Positions 1 to 9,811 of a stretch of DNA of 29,709 nt are shown piece by piece. The position numbers and the translations under genes were made by a program. Each line of letters begins with the position of its first letter. Position 1 is the first letter of the stretch. Origin of the DNA: a virus; the IMG/VR virus record IMGVR_UViG_3300025301_000075, positions 1 through 29,709 of that record. One strand, given 5' to 3'. The notes beneath the pieces were generated by a model. The model ran no database searches. It was not told where the DNA came from and was given only the letters and a program-made list of their open reading frames with translations.

Positions 1-24
1 GGTGGACTTTTTGGCGCGGAGGGA

Positions 25-1002
25 ATGGCTAATCCTCTGCAACAAGGTATTTTTGGACAAGGTTACCAAGGAGACTTTTTCCCACAATATGATCCTAAGT
101 TTCAAATGCCAGGTGCGGCAACCGCCGCTCTTCCTGGAGGAGGAGTAGTTCAACAAGCTTCAGGGCAACAGGGACAGATGGTTACTTTATCAGATGGTCA
201 AAATGTCATGGTTCCTAGAAGTTGGGCGCATCAGCAAACTTTTACAGATGCTCCTGCCTATGGAAAAAGCATGGGACACTTACCCCCAGAGATGAGTGCA
301 GAAGCTATGCAACAAAGTGCTCGTTTTATGAGTCCATCAGGTCAATCAGGAATAGGGAGAACACTTGGTGAATATATTGATCCTGGGTCTAAGCAACGAT
401 TCATCCAGCTTCCAAACGGAAAATGGGTCCAAGCAGCAGCGAAAAAACCAGATTTAAGCTTCTGGGAAAAGATGCAAACACCTGAATTCCTTGGACCGAC
501 AGCAGCGGCGTTAGCACCAGCGGCTCTTACTGCAGCTTTCGCTGATGATAAACCACCATCAGAGGAAGAACTTGCCAAACTTACTGATCCCCAAAGATCA
601 GCTTACCAACAGTACATAGCGATGACAGCGGAACAAAGGGCAAGTGCCGCCGGACAAAGCTTGAGAGATCAGTGGTATGGTCCTCTTCAGTACACCCGTC
701 AGCAATTGGCCTCTATAACGGGAGTTACTCCTGGACAGGCTGGTGCTTCCCAAGCAAGACTTGGAGGGATAGCTCCTCTTGCTAATCAGGCGACAGGACT
801 ACAGCTTCCGAACCTGATGGCGGCAGGAGGAGGAGAAATCTCAGGCCCCGGAACGGGAAGATCTGACAGCATACCGGCGCTATTGTCGGATGGGGAATTT
901 GTGATGACAGCGAAGGCAGTGCGTAATGCCGGTAACGGGAACCGTGATCTAGGTGCCGCCAGAATGTATGACATAATGCACGGTTTTGAAGGAAGAGCAT
1001 AA
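25..1002 (+). CDS. Virion-associated protein with C-terminal SDSIPALLSDGEFVMTAKAV motif
   Basis: Probable structural protein of 325 residues. The N-terminal part is rich in Gly, Gln and Pro; the middle holds an Ala-rich hydrophobic stretch; the last 50 or so residues carry GPGTGRSDSIPALLSDGEF followed by VMTAKAVRNAGNG. I recall this signature from virion or tail proteins of marine podoviruses, where its role is unknown. The frame is open to the left edge of the window, and a GGAGG at 18-22 sits only 2 bases before the ATG at 25, so the true start may lie upstream and the gene may be partial. The stop overlaps the next start (TAATG), which suggests translational coupling in a virion operon. 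No enzymatic motif is visible. Confidence 0.6.
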   Translation: MANPLQQGIFGQGYQGDFFPQYDPKFQMPGAATAALPGGGVVQQASGQQGQMVTLSDGQNVMVPRSWAHQQTFTDAPAYGKSMGHLPPEMSAEAMQQSARFMSPSGQSGIGRTLGEYIDPGSKQRFIQLPNGKWVQAAAKKPDLSFWEKMQTPEFLGPTAAALAPAALTAAFADDKPPSEEELAKLTDPQRSAYQQYIAMTAEQRASAAGQSLRDQWYGPLQYTRQQLASITGVTPGQAGASQARLGGIAPLANQATGLQLPNLMAAGGGEISGPGTGRSDSIPALLSDGEFVMTAKAVRNAGNGNRDLGAARMYDIMHGFEGRA

Positions 1003-2039
1003 TGGCCGAGACAACAACATCCAGTAGTGTTATTCGACAGGCACCGTTCCTCGAGGATTTCCAGAAGCGTATTCTTGAACAGGCTTTCGCACGGGGAGAA
1101 GCTCCCGTTGATATTCCAGCCATTCAGGTTGCAGGACTCGATCCTCTCACGCAACAGGGGATAGCCGCTGGACAAGGTATTGGACAGTTCCAGCCCTTCC
1201 TTACCACTGGTGCGGAAACCATTGGCCAAGGTCTGGGAACCCTTCAGGAAAGAGCGGCTGGTGTTCCTGAACTTTTCTCTCAGGCAGCGGAACAGGCAAC
1301 AGGAACCACGGGCGCCTTTACACCGACCACGGAAACTCTTCAGCCTTTCATGGACCCCTATCAACAGATGGTCACCCAACAGGCCCTTGAAGAGCTATCA
1401 CGGCAAGGTGATATTGCAGCGAATCAGATCAGGGCGCAACAAGTCGGTGCTGGAGCTTTAGGAGGAGGTCGCGGTGACCTCCAGTTATCGGAACTTCAAC
1501 GGAACCTCAGTGAAATCCAGAGTCGCCGCATATTTGAGGATCTGTCACGCAACTTCAACCAGGCACAGAACGCCTCCCAGACGGCGTTTGAGAACCAGCA
1601 ACGCCGACAACAAGGAGTGGCACAACTCTTGGCTGGGATAGGACAGACGCAAAGTCAGGAAGCTACACGCCTTGGCGCAGGGATAGGACAATTCGGCGCA
1701 CTACAGGCCAATCTAGCTGGTCAGGGACAGAACCTCCTTGGACAACAGGCGCAGTTGCAGACTCAACTGGGTGCCTTGGCACAGACACAGGCGCAACGAG
1801 AACTCGATGCAGCACGTCAGACTCAGTTACAGCAATCCTTTGAACCCTTCCAGAGGATCGGCTTCACCAGTGACATCTTCAAACCGTCCATTGGATCAGC
1901 GACCAGTACCCTAGGCACAACTGTAGCACCGTCTCCAAGTCCGCTTTCACAGGCGGTTGGCGCCGGGATTGCAGGACTGGGTGCCAACAAAGCACTGGGC
2001 AATCCGTTTGGGGCATTATTTGGAACGAGGACTTCTTGA
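1002..2039 (+). CDS. Gln/Ala-rich virion protein, function unknown
   Basis: A 345-residue protein starting at the ATG that shares one base with the previous stop. Composition is strongly biased: long stretches of Gln, Ala, Gly and Leu between about residues 150 and 275 look helical or coiled-coil, as in internal virion or tail-shaft proteins. Near the N-terminus it has APFLEDFQKRILEQAF, of which PFLEDFQ recurs in the next gene. The C-terminus is Gly/Ala/Ser-rich and ends SLSQ-type low-complexity sequence. It sits between two other virion-like genes with overlaps on both sides. Structural role is inferred from context and composition only; no family name can be assigned. Confidence 0.6.
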   Translation: MAETTTSSSVIRQAPFLEDFQKRILEQAFARGEAPVDIPAIQVAGLDPLTQQGIAAGQGIGQFQPFLTTGAETIGQGLGTLQERAAGVPELFSQAAEQATGTTGAFTPTTETLQPFMDPYQQMVTQQALEELSRQGDIAANQIRAQQVGAGALGGGRGDLQLSELQRNLSEIQSRRIFEDLSRNFNQAQNASQTAFENQQRRQQGVAQLLAGIGQTQSQEATRLGAGIGQFGALQANLAGQGQNLLGQQAQLQTQLGALAQTQAQRELDAARQTQLQQSFEPFQRIGFTSDIFKPSIGSATSTLGTTVAPSPSPLSQAVGAGIAGLGANKALGNPFGALFGTRTS

Positions 2040-4477
2040 TGAGAAACCGTACCATCAGATCAGTTCTTGCACGGCGCCCCATGTTTGCGAATGGGGGGAT
2101 GCTTCCCCCTGTGACCCAGACCCCGATGGCGGCTGGTATACTTAGTTCATCTGCCCCGTTGATTGAGACAGTCAACACTCAGCAATCTCCCAATGGGAAT
2201 GTTGGTATGTCCATGGCCAATGGAGGGGTTGCAAGATTCCGGCATGGTGGATTTCATAAATACCCAAGTCGCCCCATGTCTCCTAAATGGTCGCATCCAG
2301 ATTTACCCTTTATCAGATCAGACACAATCAGCCTTAAAGATGCTCTTTCTAGAACTCTCGAAAGTGTGGTTCCGGGTCTTGAGACGATAGGTTTAAGTCC
2401 AGAACAAATCAGAGCACTTGCCGTGAGATATGGTCTCATAAGCGGTAGGGAACCGTTCCTTGAAGATTTCCAAGCCCCTGCCGAAGCCCCTGTTCCAGAC
2501 GACAAGTTTGGAGGTATAGGACGAATATTTGATTTAGGAGAACCCCGAAAAACTGCCATACGACCCCGTGTTTCGGAGATAGTCGAGGAAACGAAAGCGC
2601 CACCTTCAGCTTGGGAAGTAGCGGCTTCAGAAGTGCCTATAACTCAACAATTACAAACCCAAAGAAGTTATAATCAGCCAGGAAGACATGACATGAAGCC
2701 AGAGTTCTTTACGGAAGAGGATTTAAGGGCAGATATGTTAGCTCCAGTTCCTGAAGAAGGAGACCCTGATGCTGTTTCCGCTCTAGATATATATATGCAA
2801 ACCGGGGTCAACCCAGCCGATATGACAATGGACGAAGTTAAAAAATTCCATGCAAGTCTTCCTGATGCCCCTGAAGGAATGGTTGGCTCTAAAGACCTGT
2901 TAGGTCGTCAAATAAGAATTGATGAACAGAAAATAGCCGATGCTCAAGCGCAAGATGCTGAGACTGTTACTGAAACTGTACAAGCGTCTGAGTATGATCC
3001 TCCTCCTGATGATCCGGGTTTTAGTACTGGTCCGTTAAGTTCACTTCCGGGAGTCATTGAAGGTGACATTGAAGAGGCACGTAAGTTAGCTGAAGAAGAA
3101 GCCGCACAAGCACCAGAAGTACAAGTAAAGAAAAAACCTGATGAGGTTATTACTACCACAGAAACAGAAAAAGTTACTACAGAAGACGGTACAGGACCCG
3201 CTGGTGGTGCTGATGCTGGGACAGTAGTGGCGCATGTAGAAGCAGCAGCGGGTGAGCAAAAAGCTGATATTGTTGCTGGGGACCAACTCCCACCCGCCGC
3301 CGCCGTAGTTGAGGAAACTTTCGCAAAGCAAAATCCTCCTGGCGCTCCCGCAAAAACCAAAGACCAGTATATACAAGAGTTCAAGGAAGCTCTCCCGAAA
3401 TACGAAGGCATGAGCGAAGAAGAAAAAGGCTTCACCATCATGGAAGCTGGTCTAAAGGTTATGGCGGGTCAAAGCCCTAACGCAATAAAAAATATCGCGG
3501 AAGGCTTAAAAGGAATATCTAAAGAGTTTATAGCCGACAAGAAAGCAAGACGTGCCTACGATCAACAAACAGGATTATCCGCTGCTAAGTATGCATTAGA
3601 GAGAACTAATGCCGATAGAACTAGAATGCTGGATTTTGAAAGGAAAGAAAAGGACTTAGTTTATATAATGAACCCTGAAACCGGAGATCAAAAGACTATT
3701 ACCAAAGCTGATCTTCGTTCTGGTAACGTTCCTAAAGGATACTTAGCAACAAAAGACCCATATAAGAATTACATAGATGGGGTTAAAGCTACTAAAGCTT
3801 TAATTGATGCTCAAGCAAAACTTATAGGTAAAGGCGAAATAACCAGTAAGTGGGTAAGCGTTGGAAAAGAATATACGCAAAATGCTCAAAAGGTTCTGGA
3901 TTCTGTGCAAAGTAAGAATCTATTAGGACCCGCAATAGAAAGTTTATGGGATCCGAACATATCTATTACTGGCGCACAGGGCGTTATGGCCACTAGCTGG
4001 AATCGTCTTAAAAATGCTTTTAATATGAAAGATGATCAATTTTCAAAAAAAGGTGAAGCACGTGAGAAATATATTAGTAGAGTTTCTCAAGTTATTGCGA
4101 AAAAAATTACAGCTATATTAGGAGAATCTAATAGAACTATTTCGACCCCCGATAGAACTCGCGCTGATGACATTGCTGGTGTTTTTGCAGATTATTTATG
4201 GGACCCAACTTTTAAAGATCCTGATGTTTTAAAACAAAAAATTAAACAGTTATGGACGACATTGGACAATGACGAAAGATTAGGTGCGGCTGAAATGAAT
4301 CGAATAGTAGAAACGGTAGGGACTTTAACCGTTCCTGGAGGAGCGAAAACGTATGCGGATGTTTTAAGAGGTACTGGGAGACATATACTAGGGACAAAAA
4401 AAGGCATTGGGTCAAAAGGAAAAGTACGGAAGTTAAGTGAATTTGGTTCTTTTAATAAAAAAGGTATTTTTGGATGA
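2039..4477 (+). CDS. Large virion protein with FANGGM/MANGGVARF motifs
   Basis: About 812 residues. The ATG at 2039 overlaps the preceding TGA (TGATG); a TTG one codon upstream is an alternative. The N-terminus contains FANGGMLPP and MANGGVARFRHGG, short Gly-rich motifs common in marine phage structural proteins. A Pro/Glu/Val-rich linker covers roughly residues 300-430, followed by a Lys-rich, probably helical C-terminal half. It also has a PFLEDFQ heptapeptide at 2453-2473 shared with the upstream gene. It ends in an ATGA overlap with the next gene. A role in the virion (internal or tail protein) is inferred from operon context; there is no recognisable catalytic motif. Confidence 0.6.
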   Translation: MRNRTIRSVLARRPMFANGGMLPPVTQTPMAAGILSSSAPLIETVNTQQSPNGNVGMSMANGGVARFRHGGFHKYPSRPMSPKWSHPDLPFIRSDTISLKDALSRTLESVVPGLETIGLSPEQIRALAVRYGLISGREPFLEDFQAPAEAPVPDDKFGGIGRIFDLGEPRKTAIRPRVSEIVEETKAPPSAWEVAASEVPITQQLQTQRSYNQPGRHDMKPEFFTEEDLRADMLAPVPEEGDPDAVSALDIYMQTGVNPADMTMDEVKKFHASLPDAPEGMVGSKDLLGRQIRIDEQKIADAQAQDAETVTETVQASEYDPPPDDPGFSTGPLSSLPGVIEGDIEEARKLAEEEAAQAPEVQVKKKPDEVITTTETEKVTTEDGTGPAGGADAGTVVAHVEAAAGEQKADIVAGDQLPPAAAVVEETFAKQNPPGAPAKTKDQYIQEFKEALPKYEGMSEEEKGFTIMEAGLKVMAGQSPNAIKNIAEGLKGISKEFIADKKARRAYDQQTGLSAAKYALERTNADRTRMLDFERKEKDLVYIMNPETGDQKTITKADLRSGNVPKGYLATKDPYKNYIDGVKATKALIDAQAKLIGKGEITSKWVSVGKEYTQNAQKVLDSVQSKNLLGPAIESLWDPNISITGAQGVMATSWNRLKNAFNMKDDQFSKKGEAREKYISRVSQVIAKKITAILGESNRTISTPDRTRADDIAGVFADYLWDPTFKDPDVLKQKIKQLWTTLDNDERLGAAEMNRIVETVGTLTVPGGAKTYADVLRGTGRHILGTKKGIGSKGKVRKLSEFGSFNKKGIFG

Positions 4478-7400
4478 CCCAAATAGAGTTCCCTTCTGGT
4501 GATGTCATAGATTTTGAAGACGCTAGTGAAGATCAGATTAAGCAGTCGGTCACGGTTCTGCGCCAGAAGAATCCTGAATTATTTGAAGAAGGTGAAGTTG
4601 ATTACTCTACATTGTCTTTTGAAGAAATTGCAGCACGTGGTTCCAAGGGTGTTGATCAAGAAGAAATAGAAGAAGTTAAAACAACTCATGAGGGAGAGGT
4701 TAAGGACTTAGGTCTCCAGTACTTTGTTGGTCGTGGAGATACTGATGAAGAACGTCAGGCTCGTCTTGTTTCAGTCTTCGGAGAAGAAGGTGTCACCAAG
4801 GTAGGCGCAGATGATTTTGTACTTAACCTCGATACCATAACCGAAGACATAAAAGAGAAATACGGTCTTCCTCAATCAGGGACAATTCGTTTTAATGAAC
4901 CCGGTCTTAGTTGGCAGGATGTATCTGGTTTTCTGGGAAGAGAGACAGTTCCTTTGGTGGCCGCATTAGGCGCCAGTGTCGCGGCTACCGGATTGGGTGC
5001 TCCTGCCGGTATTGGGCTTGTGGCTTTAGCAGGGGCCGCTGGTAAAGCAGTAGATGAATTTATTTTTGAGGATATCTTTGAAGGACTACAACGACAGGAC
5101 ACAGGCGATATATTAAAAGATGTTGCGCTTCAGGCTTTAATAGAAGGTGGTGGTGAAGGTCTTGGCCGTGGTGCAGGGTGGCTTATAAAACGATCTTTAA
5201 GAGGAAAAGGCCCACCCGCTGATCCTGTTCGAGTGGCAGAACTCAAGGAAAATTACATAGCCCAAGGTATGTCTGAGGGGAAGGCTAACAGACTCGCAAC
5301 CAAAGCTTCACGGGAAGAAACAGCCGCCATGTTCAGACAGATGATCGACGAAGGCGCCAACTTACCGGCAATCACGGTCACGGGGAAAAGTATACTGGGA
5401 AGAACACAGGCAATCTGGGAATCAATTTTCCCTAACGAAGCAGCCGTCTCACGCAATGTTGCGTATGTTAATGATGTTCTTAAAAAGCACCAACTTGGTG
5501 ATATATCTACCGACGAAGCCAAAAAATTAATTGCAGATACCGCTGATAGCATGGCAGCGAAACTAGCTCAAAGTATGGCCGATCCTGATCAGGCCATTAA
5601 ACAGGCTAACAAAGAATTAAAGGATGTTCTGGAAAAAGAGTTCGATACCATCAACAAGGTGTTAGAAAGATCAACTGCCGGGTCTGAAGGTCTTGCCAGT
5701 GAGTTTCAACGGGGGATGGAACTTGCAACCAAACTATTCACTGCCCGGTCGAACACGCTTTACCGTAATGCCGATGACTTGTTAACAGGGGAAACAGTAA
5801 ATTTACGTCCCTTACAGGATCAATTAAAAGTCTTACAAGGAGACCCATTAAGAGGAGGGGAACAATTAAACGGAGCCATATTCCAGCATATTTTAAAGAC
5901 GCCAGATTTATCCATATCAGATATTCCAGCTTTACGATCAGCACTTCGTGCTACTGAGGCCCACCCTGACTTACTGGGAACTACGGCGGGAGCAAACATA
6001 AAAAAGCTACTGGATACTTTAGATACCGCTGTAAAAAAGAAAGAAGTAGATCTGGCTGAAGAACTTGAAAGGGGTCTTGGTGGCCGATTTGCAAAAGAAG
6101 CAACGGCAGAAGCTCCTGCACGACCTGTACCTTATGAAATGGAAGAGGGTGTTCATATTTTTCCAGGAGGAAAGGTTCCTCCTTTAGCAGCCAGAAGTCC
6201 TTCTGAAGTGTCTAACTTCAGAGAAGGTCTGGATTTACTTTCAGCCGCTAACAAACATTACCAAGAAGGCGCTGAAATAATTAATTCCGGTATGATTCAA
6301 CAACTCAATCAGCTTATAAAAGACAAGAACATGGTGGATTTTACCGCCATTGTCGGACAGGTAGTACAACCAAACCAACCCCAACTTCTGAAATTCGTAC
6401 TGGATGCTATTACGCCTAGTGGAAAAGATGTCAATAAAATAATTGAGGTTGGAAGGGCTAACCCTGGGTTTTTTGCCGGACTAAGTGAACGAATTCGTAC
6501 TGGGGATATAACAGGTGTTAACCAGGCACTGGACGATGCGGGGTTAGGATCTAAGGCACTAGAAAAAGCTGGGATCAAATCCGAAAAGAATTTACTCACA
6601 GTGCCGGAAGTCTTTGCAAGGATGGCACCTGATGACCCCACTCGATTACGTCTCCAGAATGATTTTGCTGAAACTCTAACCCTGTATGATGAGATGGCTA
6701 ATGCCGCCGGTAGACCTGGTCAGTTCAGGGAAGGGTATAGAAATCTTATGGCCAAGAACTGGCTTGATAGTGTCATTAAAGTTAACCCCATGGATGACGG
6801 AACTAATTATAAGGCATTAGCGCAGTCATTTGATTCTCTTGGAACAAAAGTACAAAACGAATTATTCGGCAAGGAAGCTGGTCAATACCGCCAAATTATG
6901 AACGATCTTAAACTCCTTGATCGAAATAGTGCGGCAAAGTTGAATGAGTTCACGGGGGATATAGCCAACCAGGATGCAAGGACAATAGTGGATACATTTA
7001 AAAACGTCATTAGACAATCTGAGGTAGAAGGACAAGATGCTTTTTTGAGAGCTATTAGAGGGGGTCCGTTGGATGCGGATAAGTTAGTAACCCACGTTTT
7101 GAAGAACCCTAAAAACTACGATACATTAAGAGCACGGGTAGGAGATGAAATGCTGGATTCTCCGGGGGGATTCAAGGATCTCGTCTTGGAGAGAATTGTA
7201 TCTTCTGGTTTCCCAACCGGGAAAGTAACTTCTGATGTTGTGCAGAGTGGGGCCTTTGGACAAGCATGGCTGAAAAGTATAAAGGATTTAAACCAGGCAG
7301 GTGCTTTAGAAAAAATACTGGGCAAAGAAGCGGTTGTGGATTTAAACAAGATAGCGAAAGCGGGAGAAGCAGTTTCAGATTCCGTATTAAAGGGGAAAAC

Positions 7401-7902
7401 AGGACTTGCAGCGGCTGGTTACGCGGCTGGGTTTTCAACAGCCTTAATCCTTAATCCTATAGCTACCTTGTCTGGTGCGGCTACTATAATAGCTTTGTCA
7501 CGTGCTTTACGATCCAAACCCATCCTTAAATATCTGTCTTCTCCTCGTTTGAGAGCATATGAAGCGGAGAGAGCAATGAGGGGTGGGGCTGAACTTGGTA
7601 AAAGAAATATTGCTGCGGAAAAGGCACGGGAATCGGCTGTCAGATCACTCAGAACCATACTTGTAGATATGGGTTATTACGCAAGTGGGGTAGGAGGTGA
7701 TATTCTTTCAGAAGAAATCATTGAACCTGCGAAACAAGAAGCAGCGCCTGTAGTACAACAAGGCCAACAAGCAATACAGCCTGTAGTTGATCAGGTTTCT
7801 CAACAAGTAAGCCAGTTACAACCTCCTCCCCAAATTCCTCCTAGAGGAGCGGAAGTTTTAAGAGAAATTGAACAACAGAAAATGTTGAGAGGCTATGCAT
7901 AA
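4474..7902 (+). CDS. Very large internal virion / DNA-ejection-like protein
   Basis: At 1142 residues this is the largest gene here. It starts at an ATGA overlap and ends in a TAATG overlap with the M15 peptidase gene. Two hydrophobic Gly/Ala-rich segments, at about residues 158-190 (from VPLVAALGAS) and 977-1009 (from GLAAAGYAAGF), could cross a membrane. The rest is charged and mainly helical, and the tail is Gln/Pro-rich. Size, hydrophobic patches and position after other virion genes fit an ejected internal virion protein, as in T7-like phages, but I see no lysozyme or transglycosylase motif. The assignment is contextual. Confidence 0.55.
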   Translation: MTQIEFPSGDVIDFEDASEDQIKQSVTVLRQKNPELFEEGEVDYSTLSFEEIAARGSKGVDQEEIEEVKTTHEGEVKDLGLQYFVGRGDTDEERQARLVSVFGEEGVTKVGADDFVLNLDTITEDIKEKYGLPQSGTIRFNEPGLSWQDVSGFLGRETVPLVAALGASVAATGLGAPAGIGLVALAGAAGKAVDEFIFEDIFEGLQRQDTGDILKDVALQALIEGGGEGLGRGAGWLIKRSLRGKGPPADPVRVAELKENYIAQGMSEGKANRLATKASREETAAMFRQMIDEGANLPAITVTGKSILGRTQAIWESIFPNEAAVSRNVAYVNDVLKKHQLGDISTDEAKKLIADTADSMAAKLAQSMADPDQAIKQANKELKDVLEKEFDTINKVLERSTAGSEGLASEFQRGMELATKLFTARSNTLYRNADDLLTGETVNLRPLQDQLKVLQGDPLRGGEQLNGAIFQHILKTPDLSISDIPALRSALRATEAHPDLLGTTAGANIKKLLDTLDTAVKKKEVDLAEELERGLGGRFAKEATAEAPARPVPYEMEEGVHIFPGGKVPPLAARSPSEVSNFREGLDLLSAANKHYQEGAEIINSGMIQQLNQLIKDKNMVDFTAIVGQVVQPNQPQLLKFVLDAITPSGKDVNKIIEVGRANPGFFAGLSERIRTGDITGVNQALDDAGLGSKALEKAGIKSEKNLLTVPEVFARMAPDDPTRLRLQNDFAETLTLYDEMANAAGRPGQFREGYRNLMAKNWLDSVIKVNPMDDGTNYKALAQSFDSLGTKVQNELFGKEAGQYRQIMNDLKLLDRNSAAKLNEFTGDIANQDARTIVDTFKNVIRQSEVEGQDAFLRAIRGGPLDADKLVTHVLKNPKNYDTLRARVGDEMLDSPGGFKDLVLERIVSSGFPTGKVTSDVVQSGAFGQAWLKSIKDLNQAGALEKILGKEAVVDLNKIAKAGEAVSDSVLKGKTGLAAAGYAAGFSTALILNPIATLSGAATIIALSRALRSKPILKYLSSPRLRAYEAERAMRGGAELGKRNIAAEKARESAVRSLRTILVDMGYYASGVGGDILSEEIIEPAKQEAAPVVQQGQQAIQPVVDQVSQQVSQLQPPPQIPPRGAEVLREIEQQKMLRGYA

Positions 7903-8348
7903 TGATGCTGTCGAAGCACTTCAGCTTTGACGAAATGACGAAGTCCCAGACCGCTGAACGGCTGGGGATCTACAACAAACCGGGGGATCGTGAAACGGTC
8001 TCTCTGAAAGAGTTATGTGAGAATATACTTGAACCTGTTAGAGAGCACTACGGAATCCCATTCAGCCCCTCGAGCGGCTTCCGATGTTTGGAACTGAATA
8101 AAGCCATAGGCTCATCTGACAAGTCGCAACATGTAAAAGGAGAAGCAGTAGATTTTGAAATCCCGAAGATACCCAACACGGACGTTGCCCGGTGGGTCAT
8201 GGACAATCTGGATTACGATCAATTGATACTGGAATTTTTCAAGGAAGGCCAACCCCGTTCCGGATGGATACATTGTAGTTATGTCGGAAGTGGAAACAGA
8301 AATAGCGCCAGAAGATTTGACGGACGAAATTGGGAAGATTTGTCCTAA
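7902..8348 (+). CDS. M15A family zinc peptidase (endolysin or virion peptidase)
   Basis: A 148-residue protein matching the peptidase M15 C-terminal domain (D-Ala-D-Ala type). The expected zinc ligands are visible: His77 in SQHVKGEAVDFE, Asp84 in the same motif, and His124 in GWIHCSY. The SSGFRCLELNKAIG stretch before them is also typical. Family members cut peptidoglycan stem peptides or cross-links and act as phage endolysins or virion-bound wall enzymes. The start at 7902 shares a base with the preceding stop; a second Met follows at once. It lacks a signal peptide, so release would need a holin. It overlaps the next small gene by 68 bases in another frame. Confidence 0.85.
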   Translation: MMLSKHFSFDEMTKSQTAERLGIYNKPGDRETVSLKELCENILEPVREHYGIPFSPSSGFRCLELNKAIGSSDKSQHVKGEAVDFEIPKIPNTDVARWVMDNLDYDQLILEFFKEGQPRSGWIHCSYVGSGNRNSARRFDGRNWEDLS

Positions 8349-8451
8349 GTGCGGTTGCGACAAACCCAAGGTGTTTGTCCACGGACACTACCAGTGCGCC
8401 GATTGCAAGTGCGTCACCCATGGTGAATGCTGTCAAGGGGAGACCGCCTGA
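8281..8451 (+). CDS. 56-residue cysteine-rich zinc-binding-like protein
   Basis: A short gene overlapping the end of the M15 peptidase gene and ending TGATG with the next. Its second half holds CPKCGCDKPKV, YQCADCKCV and GECCQ, a pattern of paired Cys residues typical of a zinc ribbon or knuckle; the first 20 residues are acidic. The stop of this frame defines the start of the following gene, supporting real translation. I have seen comparable small Cys-rich proteins beside the endolysin in uncultured marine phages, but their function is unknown. Confidence 0.7.
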   Translation: MSEVETEIAPEDLTDEIGKICPKCGCDKPKVFVHGHYQCADCKCVTHGECCQGETA

Positions 8452-9593
8452 TGGCTATTTCTAGGAAAGAACTCTTCACGAATTATCTTGCTGAAGATAA
8501 AGCGGCTCAAACTAGAACATTGGCAGGGTGGAGACAACATCATCCACATGGCTTTGATCCAACTACAACTTTCCAAATCGTACAACAGGTGTTTGAGCCT
8601 TTTGCTACTAAAGAACATCAGGGGACAAGGAATGCTTTTGTTTCAGGGGTAAGACAAGCCATGATGAAATATGGCATTTCAGGGGCAGACATAGATAAAA
8701 AAGCAAATGAGATAAATGCTTCTATTTTCAATGTGCCTCTACAAGAACTAACCACTATTCCACAAAGAAAACCTTCACCCCCTGCCAAAGATGACCGTAG
8801 GCCACCACAAATAGGAATTTCTACTCTTCAAATACCAGGAACTGATATTTGGGGGAAAGGAGTCTCATTAGGAGAAGGAAAAGGAATTCTTTCTATTGGT
8901 GGTGCTTCAACTGACACAGGAAAAATTCCACTTTTTGAGTGGCCATCTGGTCTTGAAAACGAGGAATTATCTGATCAACAAATTGACCCTAATAAACTTC
9001 CAACGGGGGCTGGTGCAGGGTTCGCGTTTGATGAAAAATCTCCTCCCCTCCAGACATCAATTAGAGAGGAAGCTGCAAAAGGAGTTTTGGACGACATAAA
9101 TGCAAAAAAAGTGCTTCCTCTAGCCAGTAACGTTATGACGGGAGCAGATTTATTAGGGTTAATCACAACTCCTCCTCCCGTTAAACTTGCCCAACTGGCT
9201 TTAAGCTTGTTTAATTTTGGTCGTCAAAGAGAATTGGATAAACCAACTTTATTAGGGGGCGGTATAAGAAACCCCAATCTCTTAGGAAGTTTAGGAAGAA
9301 CTTTATTAGGGGGTGCCTTTACCAAAAAAGAAGATATCCTGCCGCCCATTGATCCCAAGCAACGATTTGGGCCGGTTATTTCTGCTTCTGATCCTCGCGC
9401 TTTCACATTAGCGAAAGCATTAGGGAGGGGAAGCTCTAAAGGTCTTCTGGGTATTGACCCCACCGTTGGACCCTCAATGACAATTGAAGGCATTGCCCCA
9501 AGTCGTGGAGAAAGTGGACCTCCAACTGGAGAAGGGGGGTATTCCCCAAATGTAGGAATATTTTCGGGGGTAGATTGGGGCGCCCCATTTTAA
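8451..9593 (+). CDS. Hypothetical virion-like protein, last gene of the structural block
   Basis: A 380-residue protein. The ATG at 8451 overlaps the preceding TGA, and AAGGGGAG about 8 bases upstream is a good ribosome site, so this start is preferred over an in-frame ATG at 8427. The first 90 residues look globular and helical (MAISRKELFTNYLAEDK onward); the remainder is Pro/Gly-rich with repeated LLGG turns, like linker or fibre-associated virion proteins. No known domain was recognised. It is the final plus-strand gene before a tail-to-tail junction with the leftward replication operon at 9593/9605, with no clear terminator hairpin between them. Confidence 0.6.
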   Translation: MAISRKELFTNYLAEDKAAQTRTLAGWRQHHPHGFDPTTTFQIVQQVFEPFATKEHQGTRNAFVSGVRQAMMKYGISGADIDKKANEINASIFNVPLQELTTIPQRKPSPPAKDDRRPPQIGISTLQIPGTDIWGKGVSLGEGKGILSIGGASTDTGKIPLFEWPSGLENEELSDQQIDPNKLPTGAGAGFAFDEKSPPLQTSIREEAAKGVLDDINAKKVLPLASNVMTGADLLGLITTPPPVKLAQLALSLFNFGRQRELDKPTLLGGGIRNPNLLGSLGRTLLGGAFTKKEDILPPIDPKQRFGPVISASDPRAFTLAKALGRGSSKGLLGIDPTVGPSMTIEGIAPSRGESGPPTGEGGYSPNVGIFSGVDWGAPF

Positions 9594-9604
9594 ATTAGGT
9601 AAAA

Positions 9605-9811
9605 CTATTTTTTCTTCAGCTTCCAGATAATGTACGGTTCACCATTAGGTGGTGTCAGGGTAAGAGCTTTAGCAGTAGGGTCTGGCGGTCTTGGTCCAAC
9701 CTTATGCCATCTGGCACCCTCTTTATACTCTTGCGCGGCGGTATCAAAAAATTCTTTATTGTCCTCATAGAACAACGTCACGTTTAAAATTAAAAAAAGT
9801 CCCAGTATCAT
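9605..9811 (-). CDS. Small membrane-anchored or secreted protein
   Basis: A 68-residue protein read from the ATG at 9811, which overlaps the polymerase stop as ATGA; a longer reading from 9826 is less likely. The N-terminus MILGLFLILNVTLF is a hydrophobic anchor or signal segment, followed by a polar domain with KEGARWHKVGPRPPDPTAKA and a basic C-terminus. It is the distal gene of the replication operon. Short single-anchor proteins of this sort occur in marine phage genomes near polA, with no established function; a lysis-accessory role is possible but unsupported. Confidence 0.6.
   Translation of the reverse strand: MILGLFLILNVTLFYEDNKEFFDTAAQEYKEGARWHKVGPRPPDPTAKALTLTPPNGEPYIIWKLKKK

Noticed and set aside
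786-1379. 197-codon minus-strand frame opposite the first virion genes
   Set aside because: Lies antisense to two well-coupled genes, has low-complexity shadow composition and no ribosome site.
2944-3441. 165-codon minus-strand frame rich in Ser/Ala/Gly
   Set aside because: A mirror of the Pro/Glu/Val-rich linker of the large virion protein; no independent coding signal.
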